Shown here: positions 31,316 through 38,102 of the stretch, one piece after another
Layout of the letters: the number at the start of each line of letters is the position of its first letter
Numbering within the stretch: position 1 is the stretch's first letter
NCBI GenBank assembly: GCA_946548065.1
Contig: CAMNPM010000022.1
Coordinates: 1 to 38,102 of the forward strand
Length of the DNA stretch: 38,102 nt
Origin: an uncultured Prevotella sp.
GTDB taxonomy: Bacteria; Bacteroidota; Bacteroidia; Bacteroidales; Bacteroidaceae
Reading direction: 5' to 3'
The notes under the pieces: generated by a model
The model's input: only the letters and a program-made list of their open reading frames with translations
The model's database searches: none
What the model was told of the DNA's origin: nothing
Translations under genes and position numbers: made by a program

Positions 31316-33559
31316 TTATTCTTCATCTGCGAACAAGTCCTGACTGCCATGGTCTATATGCGTCACGCGGTCGTTCAGTTCGGCCAGCTTGCCACTGTTC
31401 CAGCGGTCAGTGGTGCCTACGAGATAGCCCGTGATGCGCTGGAGCTTGTCGATGTTCGACGAACCACACTTGGGACATTTCTCCAACTTGTCGTCAGCAT
31501 TCTCATAGCCGCAGTCCATACAGCGGTTGCGGTTATGGTTGACGGAGCCATAGCCCATATCCAGACGGTCCATCATGTCTACTACGCTCATGATAACCTG
31601 CGGATTGTGGGTAGCATCACCGTCTATCTCGACATAGAAGATGTGTCCGCCGCGCGTCAGCGTATGATAGGGAGCTTCCACCTCTGCCTTATGGCGGGCC
31701 GAGCACTTATAGTACACGGGTACATGGTTGGAGTTGGTATAGTAGTCGCGGTCAGTGATGCCGGGAATGCTGCCAAACTGCTTGCGGTCGCGCTTGGTAA
31801 ACTTGCCTGCCAGTCCCTCGGCCGGCGTTGCCAACACGGAATAGTTGTGATGGTAGCGCTCAGAGAACTCGTTCACCCTGTCGCGCATATAGGTCACAAT
31901 CTTCAGACCCAACTGCTGCGCCTCCTCACTCTCGCCATGATGTTTGCCCACGAGAGCCACCAGGCATTCTGCCAGTCCGATGAATCCGATGCCCAGCGTA
32001 CCTTGGTTGATGACGCTCTCAATGGTATCGGTAGGTTTCAGCTTGTCGGCTCCTATCCAGAGGCTCCTCATCAGCAGTGGGAACTGCTTGACAAAGGCGG
32101 TTTTCTGGAACTGATAGCGGTCGTCCAGCTGCTTGGCCGTCAGCTCGAGCATGTGGTCGAGTTTGGCAAAGAACATACCGATGCGCTTCTCCTTATCCTG
32201 CTCCTCCATACACTCGATAGCCAGTTTCACGATGTTGATGGTAGAGAAGGACAGATTGCCGCGCCCGATAGAGGTCTTGGGCCCGAAACGATTCTCGAAC
32301 ACACGTGTCCGACAGCCCATCGTGGCCACCTCGTGCAGATAGCGCTTTGGATCGTCAGCGCGCCACTCGCTGTCCTGATTGAACGAGGCATCCAGATTCA
32401 GGAAGTTGGGGAAGAACCTGCGTGCCGTCACCTTACATGCCAGCTGGTAGAGGTCGAAGTTGCGGTCTTCGGGCAGATAGTTCACCCCGCGTTTCTTCTT
32501 CCATATCTGGATGGGGAATATAGCCGTCTCGCCCCCTCCTACCCCTTCGTAGGTAGAGAGCAATATCTCGCGCATCACGCAACGTCCCTCGGCCGAGGTG
32601 TCCGTACCATAGTTGATAGACGAGAACACCACCTGGTTGCCACCGCGCGAATGAATGGTATTCATGTTGTGTATGAAGGCCTCCATGGCCTGGTGCACAC
32701 GGCCCACGGTCTTGTTGATGGCATGCTGCTGGGCCCGCTCTCTGCCCGTCAGGCCGTCGAGCGGTTTCTTGAGATAGTCCATCAGCGGCTCGTCGTAGAG
32801 GTCTTTATAGCTCTCGCCATTCAGTTCCTCAAGCGACTTCAGTTCCTCGATATAGCTCATGCGCACATAGGGAGCCAGATAGAAGTCGAAGGCGGGAATA
32901 GCCTGTCCGCCATGCATCTCGTTCTGTGTACACTCCATCGAGATACATGCCAGCACCGATGCCGTCTCAATGCGCCGTGCCGGGCGCGAGGCTCCATGGC
33001 CGGCAATGAACCCGCAGTTCAGGATGTTGTCCAGCGGATGCTGCACACAGGTGAGCGACTTGGTGGGATAATAGTCCTTGTCGTGGATGTGCAGGTAGTT
33101 GTGCTCCACGGCATCGCGGCTCTCCTCGGAAAGCAGGTAGTCGTCAACAAAGGGCTTGGTGGTCTCCGACGCAAACTTCATCATCATGCCCGCCGGGGTG
33201 TCGGCATTCATGTTGGCATTCTCGCGAGTCACGTCGTTGTTTTTGATGTTTACGATGTCCAGAAACACATCGCGTGTCTTAGCTTTGCGGGCTATGGAGC
33301 GCTGATTGCGATAGGCGATGTACTTCTGGGCCACGTCCTTGCGGCTCGACTTCATCAGTTCTATCTCCACCATATCCTGGATGGCCTCCACCGTCATCTG
33401 GCTCTCGCCCTTCTGCGCTATGTGGTCGGTTATCTGATACAACAGGCGCTCGTCTTCTCCCTTATCCGTGTGGAGCATGGCCTTTCGAATGGCAGCCATA
33501 ATCTTCTGCTCGTTGAAACCCACAATGCGTCCGTCGCGTTTTACTACTGTCTGAATCAT
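31316..33559 (-). CDS. nrdD: Anaerobic ribonucleoside-triphosphate reductase
   Basis: The product has 747 residues. An ATP-cone sits at 1-95 (VVKRDGRIVGFNEQKIMAAIRKAM), the ten-stranded barrel in the middle, and a zinc site near the end (CMDCGYENADDKLEKCPKC). The glycyl-radical loop is RITGYLVGTTDRWN, with Gly711 the probable radical residue. It reduces NTPs to dNTPs without oxygen. The start follows the DUF4886 gene by 22 bp; no good promoter was found in that gap, so it may be read from upstream genes. Activated by NrdG, encoded next. Confidence 0.96.
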   Translation of the reverse strand: MIQTVVKRDGRIVGFNEQKIMAAIRKAMLHTDKGEDERLLYQITDHIAQKGESQMTVEAIQDMVEIELMKSSRKDVAQKYIAYRNQRSIARKAKTRDVFLDIVNIKNNDVTRENANMNADTPAGMMMKFASETTKPFVDDYLLSEESRDAVEHNYLHIHDKDYYPTKSLTCVQHPLDNILNCGFIAGHGASRPARRIETASVLACISMECTQNEMHGGQAIPAFDFYLAPYVRMSYIEELKSLEELNGESYKDLYDEPLMDYLKKPLDGLTGRERAQQHAINKTVGRVHQAMEAFIHNMNTIHSRGGNQVVFSSINYGTDTSAEGRCVMREILLSTYEGVGGGETAIFPIQIWKKKRGVNYLPEDRNFDLYQLACKVTARRFFPNFLNLDASFNQDSEWRADDPKRYLHEVATMGCRTRVFENRFGPKTSIGRGNLSFSTINIVKLAIECMEEQDKEKRIGMFFAKLDHMLELTAKQLDDRYQFQKTAFVKQFPLLMRSLWIGADKLKPTDTIESVINQGTLGIGFIGLAECLVALVGKHHGESEEAQQLGLKIVTYMRDRVNEFSERYHHNYSVLATPAEGLAGKFTKRDRKQFGSIPGITDRDYYTNSNHVPVYYKCSARHKAEVEAPYHTLTRGGHIFYVEIDGDATHNPQVIMSVVDMMDRLDMGYGSVNHNRNRCMDCGYENADDKLEKCPKCGSSNIDKLQRITGYLVGTTDRWNSGKLAELNDRVTHIDHGSQDLFADEE

Positions 33560-33581
33560 AAATATTATATATAAATAAAGG

Positions 33582-34415
33582 TTAGAATACTACATCATAC
33601 TGGCTGAGCTGCTGCATGAACACGGCCTCGTGGGCCTTCTGCTGGCACAGTCGGGCATCCTCGGCCTTGATGCTCTGCGGCCGGTATTTGTTGCCGTCGA
33701 CATTGCGTCCGGTCAGCATCTCGCACCATACGCAGGCAGCGGTGTAGCGCCCCAGCGTGTACGACAGGTGCTGACCGTCGCGGTTCAGCATGTCGCCCTT
33801 GTGCATACGCATCAGCCTGATGGCTGTGCCGGAGGGGATGACACGAGTGATGTTGGCCTTGGGGACCTCAGTGCGCACACAGTTGACAATGCTGGTAAAC
33901 ATACGCTGTTGGTCGCTGCCATACACTTCGAAGTTGGCACTCTTGAAGCTCTTGGCATAGGCCCATGTCATGTGCCACCATATCTGTACGTTGTGGTTGG
34001 TGGCCAACAGCTGCACGGCCCGTTTCAGGGCGGGCAGCTTCTTGAACGTGTCGGGCAGGCCTGAGCACAGGCTGGCCTGCTGAAGAGTGATAATGTCCCA
34101 GGGCTCGTCGAGGATGATGCGCTGCAGGTTGACATTCTTCTCTTCTGTCTTGACCCCGCCCACCACCTTGCGGTAGGCATACTTGGCTGCCGATGTTTCC
34201 AGGAACGTCGAGTGCATGTCGATGGTGCAAGCCCCGATATAGGCGTTGCCGATGACCAGCGAGTCGCCCTGAGCGGCAGCCAGCTCATAGAGATACTGCT
34301 CAACGGCATCCTGCGAGAAGCTGTTGCCGATGGCCAGCACCTTGATGACCTTAGCCTGCAGGGACAATAGGGTGAAAAAAGATAGAAGCAATACCAATAG
34401 TGTCTTCCTCATCAT
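33582..34415 (-). CDS. DUF4886 (SGNH-hydrolase-like) secreted protein
   Basis: The product has 277 residues from MMRKTLLVLLLSFFTLLSLQA, a signal peptide; a longer frame to 34463 overlaps the sigma gene and lacks signal-peptide form. AIGNSFSQD is the GDSL-like nucleophile block and DGQHLS near the end supplies the Asp-x-x-His pair of SGNH hydrolases. Such proteins are often carbohydrate or acyl esterases. It is encoded after the sigma gene and two genes from the GH5 gene, which fits a role in glycan deacylation; this is inference. Confidence 0.8.
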   Translation of the reverse strand: MMRKTLLVLLLSFFTLLSLQAKVIKVLAIGNSFSQDAVEQYLYELAAAQGDSLVIGNAYIGACTIDMHSTFLETSAAKYAYRKVVGGVKTEEKNVNLQRIILDEPWDIITLQQASLCSGLPDTFKKLPALKRAVQLLATNHNVQIWWHMTWAYAKSFKSANFEVYGSDQQRMFTSIVNCVRTEVPKANITRVIPSGTAIRLMRMHKGDMLNRDGQHLSYTLGRYTAACVWCEMLTGRNVDGNKYRPQSIKAEDARLCQQKAHEAVFMQQLSQYDVVF

Positions 34416-34459
34416 CAATATCTCCTTCAAGATTATTACGTTCAACGTTTCGATACTTG

Positions 34460-35032
34460 TCACTCTGCATGCCGCGCAGCCTTGCGCAGCTTGCGCAAAG
34501 CCTGGTCGCGCACCTGACGAACCCGCTCGCGCTTCAGCCCCAGCACCTCGCCTATCTCGGCCATCGTCTGACGCTCGTAGCCGTTGCCATAGTATAGGTT
34601 CAGCACACGCTGCTCGCGCTCGCTCAGCACACCCATCTCGCGAATCAGGTCTGCGGTGAGGGTGGTTTCCTCCACGATGTCGTCGGCCTTGGCGGCATTC
34701 TTGTCCTCCAGCACGTTCAGCAGCGTATAGTTGTTGCGGCTGCCCACGGGCAGCGACTCGTCGGTCGACCTGACATCCGGGGTGGTATTCAGCCGCTGGA
34801 TGGCCGTCTCAATACTGCGGCGGATGTAAGGTGCCGCAAAGGTGACAAAGGGCTTTCCCCGCGAGGGGTCGAACCGCTCGGCAGCCTTCACCAGACCGAT
34901 GCTGCCCTCGCTCACCAGGTCGTCGGTGCTCAGGATGTCGCTCTTGTACTGGCGGGCTAAGGTCACTACATAACCCATATTCTCGGTGACGAGTTTATCT
35001 CTGCTACTCTTATCCATACTTTGTTCCTCCAT
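34460..35032 (-). CDS. Small sigma-70 family sigma factor
   Basis: The product has 190 residues. Region 2 resembles primary sigma factors (ENMGYVVTLARQY, DDLVSEGSIGLVKAAERFDPSRGKPFVTFAAPYIRRSIETAI). Region 4 is typical (LSEREQRVLNLYYG, TMAEIGEVLGLKRERVRQVRDQALRKLRKAA). Regions 1.1 and 3 are missing. An internal ATG at 35017, preceded by GGAGGAACAAAGT, is an equally likely start. It begins 3 bp after the GH5 gene. Similar short RpoD-like sigma factors are widespread in Bacteroidales with largely unstudied regulons. Confidence 0.88.
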   Translation of the reverse strand: MEEQSMDKSSRDKLVTENMGYVVTLARQYKSDILSTDDLVSEGSIGLVKAAERFDPSRGKPFVTFAAPYIRRSIETAIQRLNTTPDVRSTDESLPVGSRNNYTLLNVLEDKNAAKADDIVEETTLTADLIREMGVLSEREQRVLNLYYGNGYERQTMAEIGEVLGLKRERVRQVRDQALRKLRKAARHAE

Positions 35033-35035
35033 TGG

Positions 35036-35986
35036 CTACTTATTATACTTTTTCAGCAGTCCCTTCACCAGCTTGCCATACTCCTTGACGACATCATCTG
35101 GCCAAGGGCCTGTCGCAGTGGCGCGGGGCAGGAGCATCGAGCAGCTCTCGTTCTTGTCGGAGATGCTCCAGCATACCCAGCTGATGCCCAGTCGCTCGCA
35201 CATCTGAATCCACTGCTCCTCACTCTCGGGATCAATCTTTCCATCGCCGGAGGCTTCAGTCGCTCCGCTCTCGGAGATGAAGACGGGAATGCCCTTCTTC
35301 ACCGCCTCCTCGGTACGCTGGCGCAGATAGTCGCCATGCGTGGCGGCATAGAAGTGTACGGTGTACATGATGTTGGTGAACCCCTGCAGAGGGCTCTCGG
35401 CCACCAGATGGATGTCCTGGTCCCAGTGCGGACAGCCCACGAGTATCACGTTGTCGGGGTCGTACTTGCGTATCTCGCTTATCACCTCGCTGGCATACTG
35501 CTTCAGCGATGCCCACGTGTCCTCTACGGGCTCGTTGAATATCTCGTAGATGACGTGCGGATGCTTGCCGTACTTGCGGGCCATCTCGCCAAAGAACTTC
35601 TTGGCCTCCGCCGTCTTCATGTGGTGCGAGTGCCAGTCGATGATGACATAGACATTCTGCTTGATGGCGGCCTCGATGACGGGAGTCATGCACTGCATGG
35701 CAAACTGGGGGTTCTCCAGATAGTTGTCTTCTATCATGATGCCCATGGCGGCGCGGATGACGGAGGCATTCCAGTCGTGCTTCAGCGTCTGGACGACCTT
35801 CTTGTTATAGAATCGCGGCCATAGGTTGTGCCATCCCAGGCTGACGCCCCGCAGGATGACCGGCCGGCCCTGCGCATCGCACAGCTGTGAGCCATTCACT
35901 TGCAACTGTCCCCACTTCTTGACGGGGTCTTGTGCGTATGCACTCATGGTGCATACCAATAGGATAATAGTTATTAGCTTTTTCAT
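35036..35986 (-). CDS. GH5 endoglucanase (cellulase)
   Basis: The product has 316 residues with a signal peptide (MKKLITIILLVCTMSAYAQ). It is a compact single GH5 barrel: RGVSLGWHN, VIIDWHSH, the acid/base Glu152 in IFNEPV, HFYAATHG, and the nucleophile Glu239 in VFISESG, ending with WSISDKNESCSML. The pattern resembles subfamily GH5_2, which cleaves beta-1,4-glucans. No carbohydrate-binding module is present. It lies 35 bp after cdsA and is followed immediately by a sigma factor gene. Confidence 0.9.
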   Translation of the reverse strand: MKKLITIILLVCTMSAYAQDPVKKWGQLQVNGSQLCDAQGRPVILRGVSLGWHNLWPRFYNKKVVQTLKHDWNASVIRAAMGIMIEDNYLENPQFAMQCMTPVIEAAIKQNVYVIIDWHSHHMKTAEAKKFFGEMARKYGKHPHVIYEIFNEPVEDTWASLKQYASEVISEIRKYDPDNVILVGCPHWDQDIHLVAESPLQGFTNIMYTVHFYAATHGDYLRQRTEEAVKKGIPVFISESGATEASGDGKIDPESEEQWIQMCERLGISWVCWSISDKNESCSMLLPRATATGPWPDDVVKEYGKLVKGLLKKYNK

Positions 35987-36021
35987 ATTATATAAGATTA
36001 TAGATTCTAAAGACTATGCCG

Positions 36022-36870
36022 TCAGAACATCGACAGGGTGTAGAGGTAGACCACTGCTGCGGGAATGGCGAGCAGCGACGAGTCGAATCGGTCGAGCATG
36101 CCGCCGTGTCCGGGCAGTATGCTGCCGCTGTCCTTGATGCCCAGGGTCCGCTTGAACAGGCTCTCCACCAGGTCGCCCCAGGTGCCGAAGATGACGACGA
36201 CGAGTCCCAGCCCCAGCCACTGTGGCATGGTGAGCATGGTGCCGTCAAGATAGTAGCTGACGGCATAGGCTGCAGCCAGCACGAATACGGCTCCGCCGAC
36301 GCTTCCCTCCCACGACTTGCCGGGCGAGACGCGGGGGAACAGCTTGTGGCGTCCCAACAGCGAACCTACACAGTAGGCTCCCGTATCGTTGATCCACAGG
36401 AAGACGAAGACCGACAGGGGCAGCAGGGTGTTGAATCTGACCTGTCCGTCGGGCGTGGCAGTGAAGGCCAGCACGTTGAGCAGCGAGAATGGCAGGGCTA
36501 TGCACATCTGCGACAGCATGGTGTATGCCCAGTTGTTGATGGGGTCGGCCTGCTTGGCATACAGCTCGGCCACCAGCAGATAGACCACCGTCACGAGATA
36601 GGGTATGAACACGACGCTCTTGGCCGACCCGCCGTAGAGGTCGCTACAGAAGTAGGTCATGGAGAAGAAGAAGTAGACGGCGGCTACGGTCGAGATGAAT
36701 CGGTTGACGGTGACTGCGGGCCGCTCGTTGACCAGTCCTGTGAACTCCCATACCGTCAGTCCGGTAACGACGCTGAACAGCAGCACCATGGCCTCGGGGC
36801 GCAGGAAGCTGGCTACTACGGCTGCTACGAAGATAGCTCCGGTGATGGTTCGTACGATAAGATTCTTCAT
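36022..36870 (-). CDS. cdsA: Phosphatidate cytidylyltransferase
   Basis: The product has 282 residues with about eight membrane helices. The family signature is near the C-terminus: ESLFKRTLGIKDSGSILPGHGGMLDRFDS. SPGKSWEGSVGG is the second conserved block. It makes CDP-diacylglycerol from phosphatidate and CTP in the inner membrane, the precursor for phospholipids. It lies 6 bp after ftsH, a conserved pairing in the phylum. Confidence 0.96.
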   Translation of the reverse strand: MKNLIVRTITGAIFVAAVVASFLRPEAMVLLFSVVTGLTVWEFTGLVNERPAVTVNRFISTVAAVYFFFSMTYFCSDLYGGSAKSVVFIPYLVTVVYLLVAELYAKQADPINNWAYTMLSQMCIALPFSLLNVLAFTATPDGQVRFNTLLPLSVFVFLWINDTGAYCVGSLLGRHKLFPRVSPGKSWEGSVGGAVFVLAAAYAVSYYLDGTMLTMPQWLGLGLVVVIFGTWGDLVESLFKRTLGIKDSGSILPGHGGMLDRFDSSLLAIPAAVVYLYTLSMF

Positions 36871-36876
36871 ATTGTC

Positions 36877-38102
36877 TTAGCTATTGGTTTCGCTTGTCTC
36901 TTCGGGCTTGGGCTGCTCGCCGCCGGCGTCTGCGCCGTGCTGTTGGTCCTCAGCCTGCCCGGCACTCTGCTCGCCGCCCTCGTCGACGAGTCCCAGTTCC
37001 TTGGCGCGGCGGGCGGCCATAGCCTCGGCCTCGGCGCGCTGCTGGGCCTCGAGCAACTCCTCGGCACGGCTGATCCAGGGACGCTTGCCGAAGATTTTCT
37101 CTACATCGTCGGCAAAGATTACCTCGCGCTCCACCAGCAGCTGGGCCAGCTTGGCGTGGCCCTCCTGATGCTCGCTCAGTATCTGCTTGGCACGGGCATA
37201 TTGCTCGGCTATCATCTTCTGCACCTCTTCGTCCATGATGCGGGCGGTGGTTTCAGAATAGGGCTTCTGGAAGGAGTATTCCTGGTTGTTATAGTAGTTG
37301 ATGTTGGGCAGTTTGTCGCTCATTCCCGCATAGGCCACCATGGCATAGGCCTGCTGGGTGGTGCGCTCCAGGTCGTTCATGGCTCCGGTCGAGATATGTC
37401 CGATGAAGAGTTCCTCGGCGGCCCGTCCGCCCAGCAGCGAGCACATCTCGTCGAGCATGGCCTCCTTGGTCTGCAGCACGCGCTCCTCGGGCAGGTACCA
37501 GGCGGCGCCGAGGGCACGGCCACGAGGCACGATGCTGACCTTGACCAGCGGGTTGGCAAACTCGGTGAACCAGGATATGGTGGCGTGTCCGGCCTCATGG
37601 ATGGCTATCGACTTCTTCTCCTGCTCGGTCATCACCTTGGTCTTCTTCTCCAGTCCGCCGATGATGCGGTCTACGGCATCCAGGAAGTCCTGCTTGCCCA
37701 CCTTCTCGCGATTGAAACGGGCGGCTATCAGGGCGGCCTCGTTGCAGACGTTGGCAATGTCGGCTCCCGAGAAGCCGGGTGTCTGGCGGGCCAGGAAGTC
37801 TATGTCGAGGTTCTCGTCCAGTTTCAGGGGTTTCAGATGCACCTTGAACACCTCCTTGCGCTCGCTGAGGTCGGGCAGGTCGACGTGTATCTGTCGGTCG
37901 AATCGTCCGGCGCGCATCAGTGCCGAGTCGAGCATGTCGGCACGGTTGGTGGCGGCCAGGGTGATGATGCCGCTGTTGGTGCCGAATCCGTCCATCTCGG
38001 TGAGCAGGGCGTTCAGCGTGTTTTCGCGCTCGTCGTTGCCGCCCATAGCTGGATTCTTCGAGCGGGCGCGGCCCACGGCATCAATCTCGTCGATGAAGAT
38101 GA
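36877..38102 (-). CDS. ftsH: ATP-dependent zinc metalloprotease FtsH, N-terminal part outside the window
   Basis: The visible part starts in the Walker B segment (IFIDEIDAVGR) at the right edge. It includes the second region of homology (TNRADMLDSALMRAGRFDRQI), the zinc site HEAGH and the peptidase domain (ERTTQQAYAMVAYAGMS). The C-terminal tail after about SRAEELLEAQQ is Glu/Gln/Gly-rich and disordered, usual in Bacteroidetes. It degrades membrane and regulatory proteins at the inner membrane. The upstream end is cut by the window. Confidence 0.96.
   Translation of the reverse strand, partial: IFIDEIDAVGRARSKNPAMGGNDERENTLNALLTEMDGFGTNSGIITLAATNRADMLDSALMRAGRFDRQIHVDLPDLSERKEVFKVHLKPLKLDENLDIDFLARQTPGFSGADIANVCNEAALIAARFNREKVGKQDFLDAVDRIIGGLEKKTKVMTEQEKKSIAIHEAGHATISWFTEFANPLVKVSIVPRGRALGAAWYLPEERVLQTKEAMLDEMCSLLGGRAAEELFIGHISTGAMNDLERTTQQAYAMVAYAGMSDKLPNINYYNNQEYSFQKPYSETTARIMDEEVQKMIAEQYARAKQILSEHQEGHAKLAQLLVEREVIFADDVEKIFGKRPWISRAEELLEAQQRAEAEAMAARRAKELGLVDEGGEQSAGQAEDQQHGADAGGEQPKPEETSETNS

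Noticed and set aside
31223..33574. A long open frame of 783 codons antisense to nrdD
   Set aside because: It mirrors nrdD in full, has no recognisable domain, and arises from the third-position bias of a highly biased gene. The nrdD motifs on the other strand are unambiguous.

Overview
The window looks like chromosomal DNA from a member of the Bacteroidales, most probably Prevotella or a close relative. The grounds are a TonB receptor with a carboxypeptidase-like N-terminal domain, several Bacteroidales-type DUF proteins (DUF4876, DUF5056, DUF6249, DUF4886, DUF349), a PorE-like lipoprotein, C-terminal tails resembling type IX secretion signals, and promoters of the Bacteroidetes form (TTTG, about 20 bp, TAnnTTTG) before most transcription units. 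No rRNA, tRNA, insertion sequence, phage or CRISPR array was seen.

Layout. 1-548: end of a GNAT acetyltransferase. 549-1190: repeat-rich intergenic DNA that hides a very small gene (877-969, minus) with its own promoter and terminator. 1191-10581: a divergent locus. On the minus strand is an M16 metallopeptidase fused to a heavy-metal-binding (HMA) tail. On the plus strand are a TonB receptor, a surface lipoprotein (DUF4876) and an outer-membrane barrel (DUF6850-like). The two promoters face away from each other around a 20-bp inverted repeat. 10633-16560: single housekeeping-type genes (YbhN-like membrane protein, PepD, CorA with a structured leader, a DUF349 repeat protein). 16561-22940: a pectin-degradation operon (GH28-GH105 fusion and two PL1 lyases). 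22994-24089: an Rpn-like PD-(D/E)XK protein with a repeat-encoded tail. 24254-26561: a 22-bp direct-repeat array followed by a PorE-like gene. 26567-28402 (minus): DUF6249, PspC, ECF sigma factor, DUF5056. 28454-30801 (plus): a HAD phosphatase and a PreA-like iron-sulfur enzyme. 30796-38102 (minus): ftsH (partial), cdsA, GH5 endoglucanase, a sigma-70 factor, DUF4886, nrdD and nrdG, tightly spaced.

How the genes fit together. The pectin operon supplies two endo-acting lyases, a polygalacturonase and an unsaturated-uronyl hydrolase. Both PL1 proteins end in tails like type IX secretion signals, and the PorE-like lipoprotein is a probable component of that machine. The most interesting candidate system is 1245-10581. 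A TonB receptor, a surface lipoprotein and an extra barrel next to a secreted M16 protease recalls ferredoxin piracy (FusA/FusC). Here the protease also carries a CxxC metal-binding domain, which suggests uptake and dismantling of a metal-containing protein or peptide. That is inference. A second candidate is the corA leader, which combines a tiny upstream reading frame with two interlocking complementary segments that would cover the ribosome binding site.
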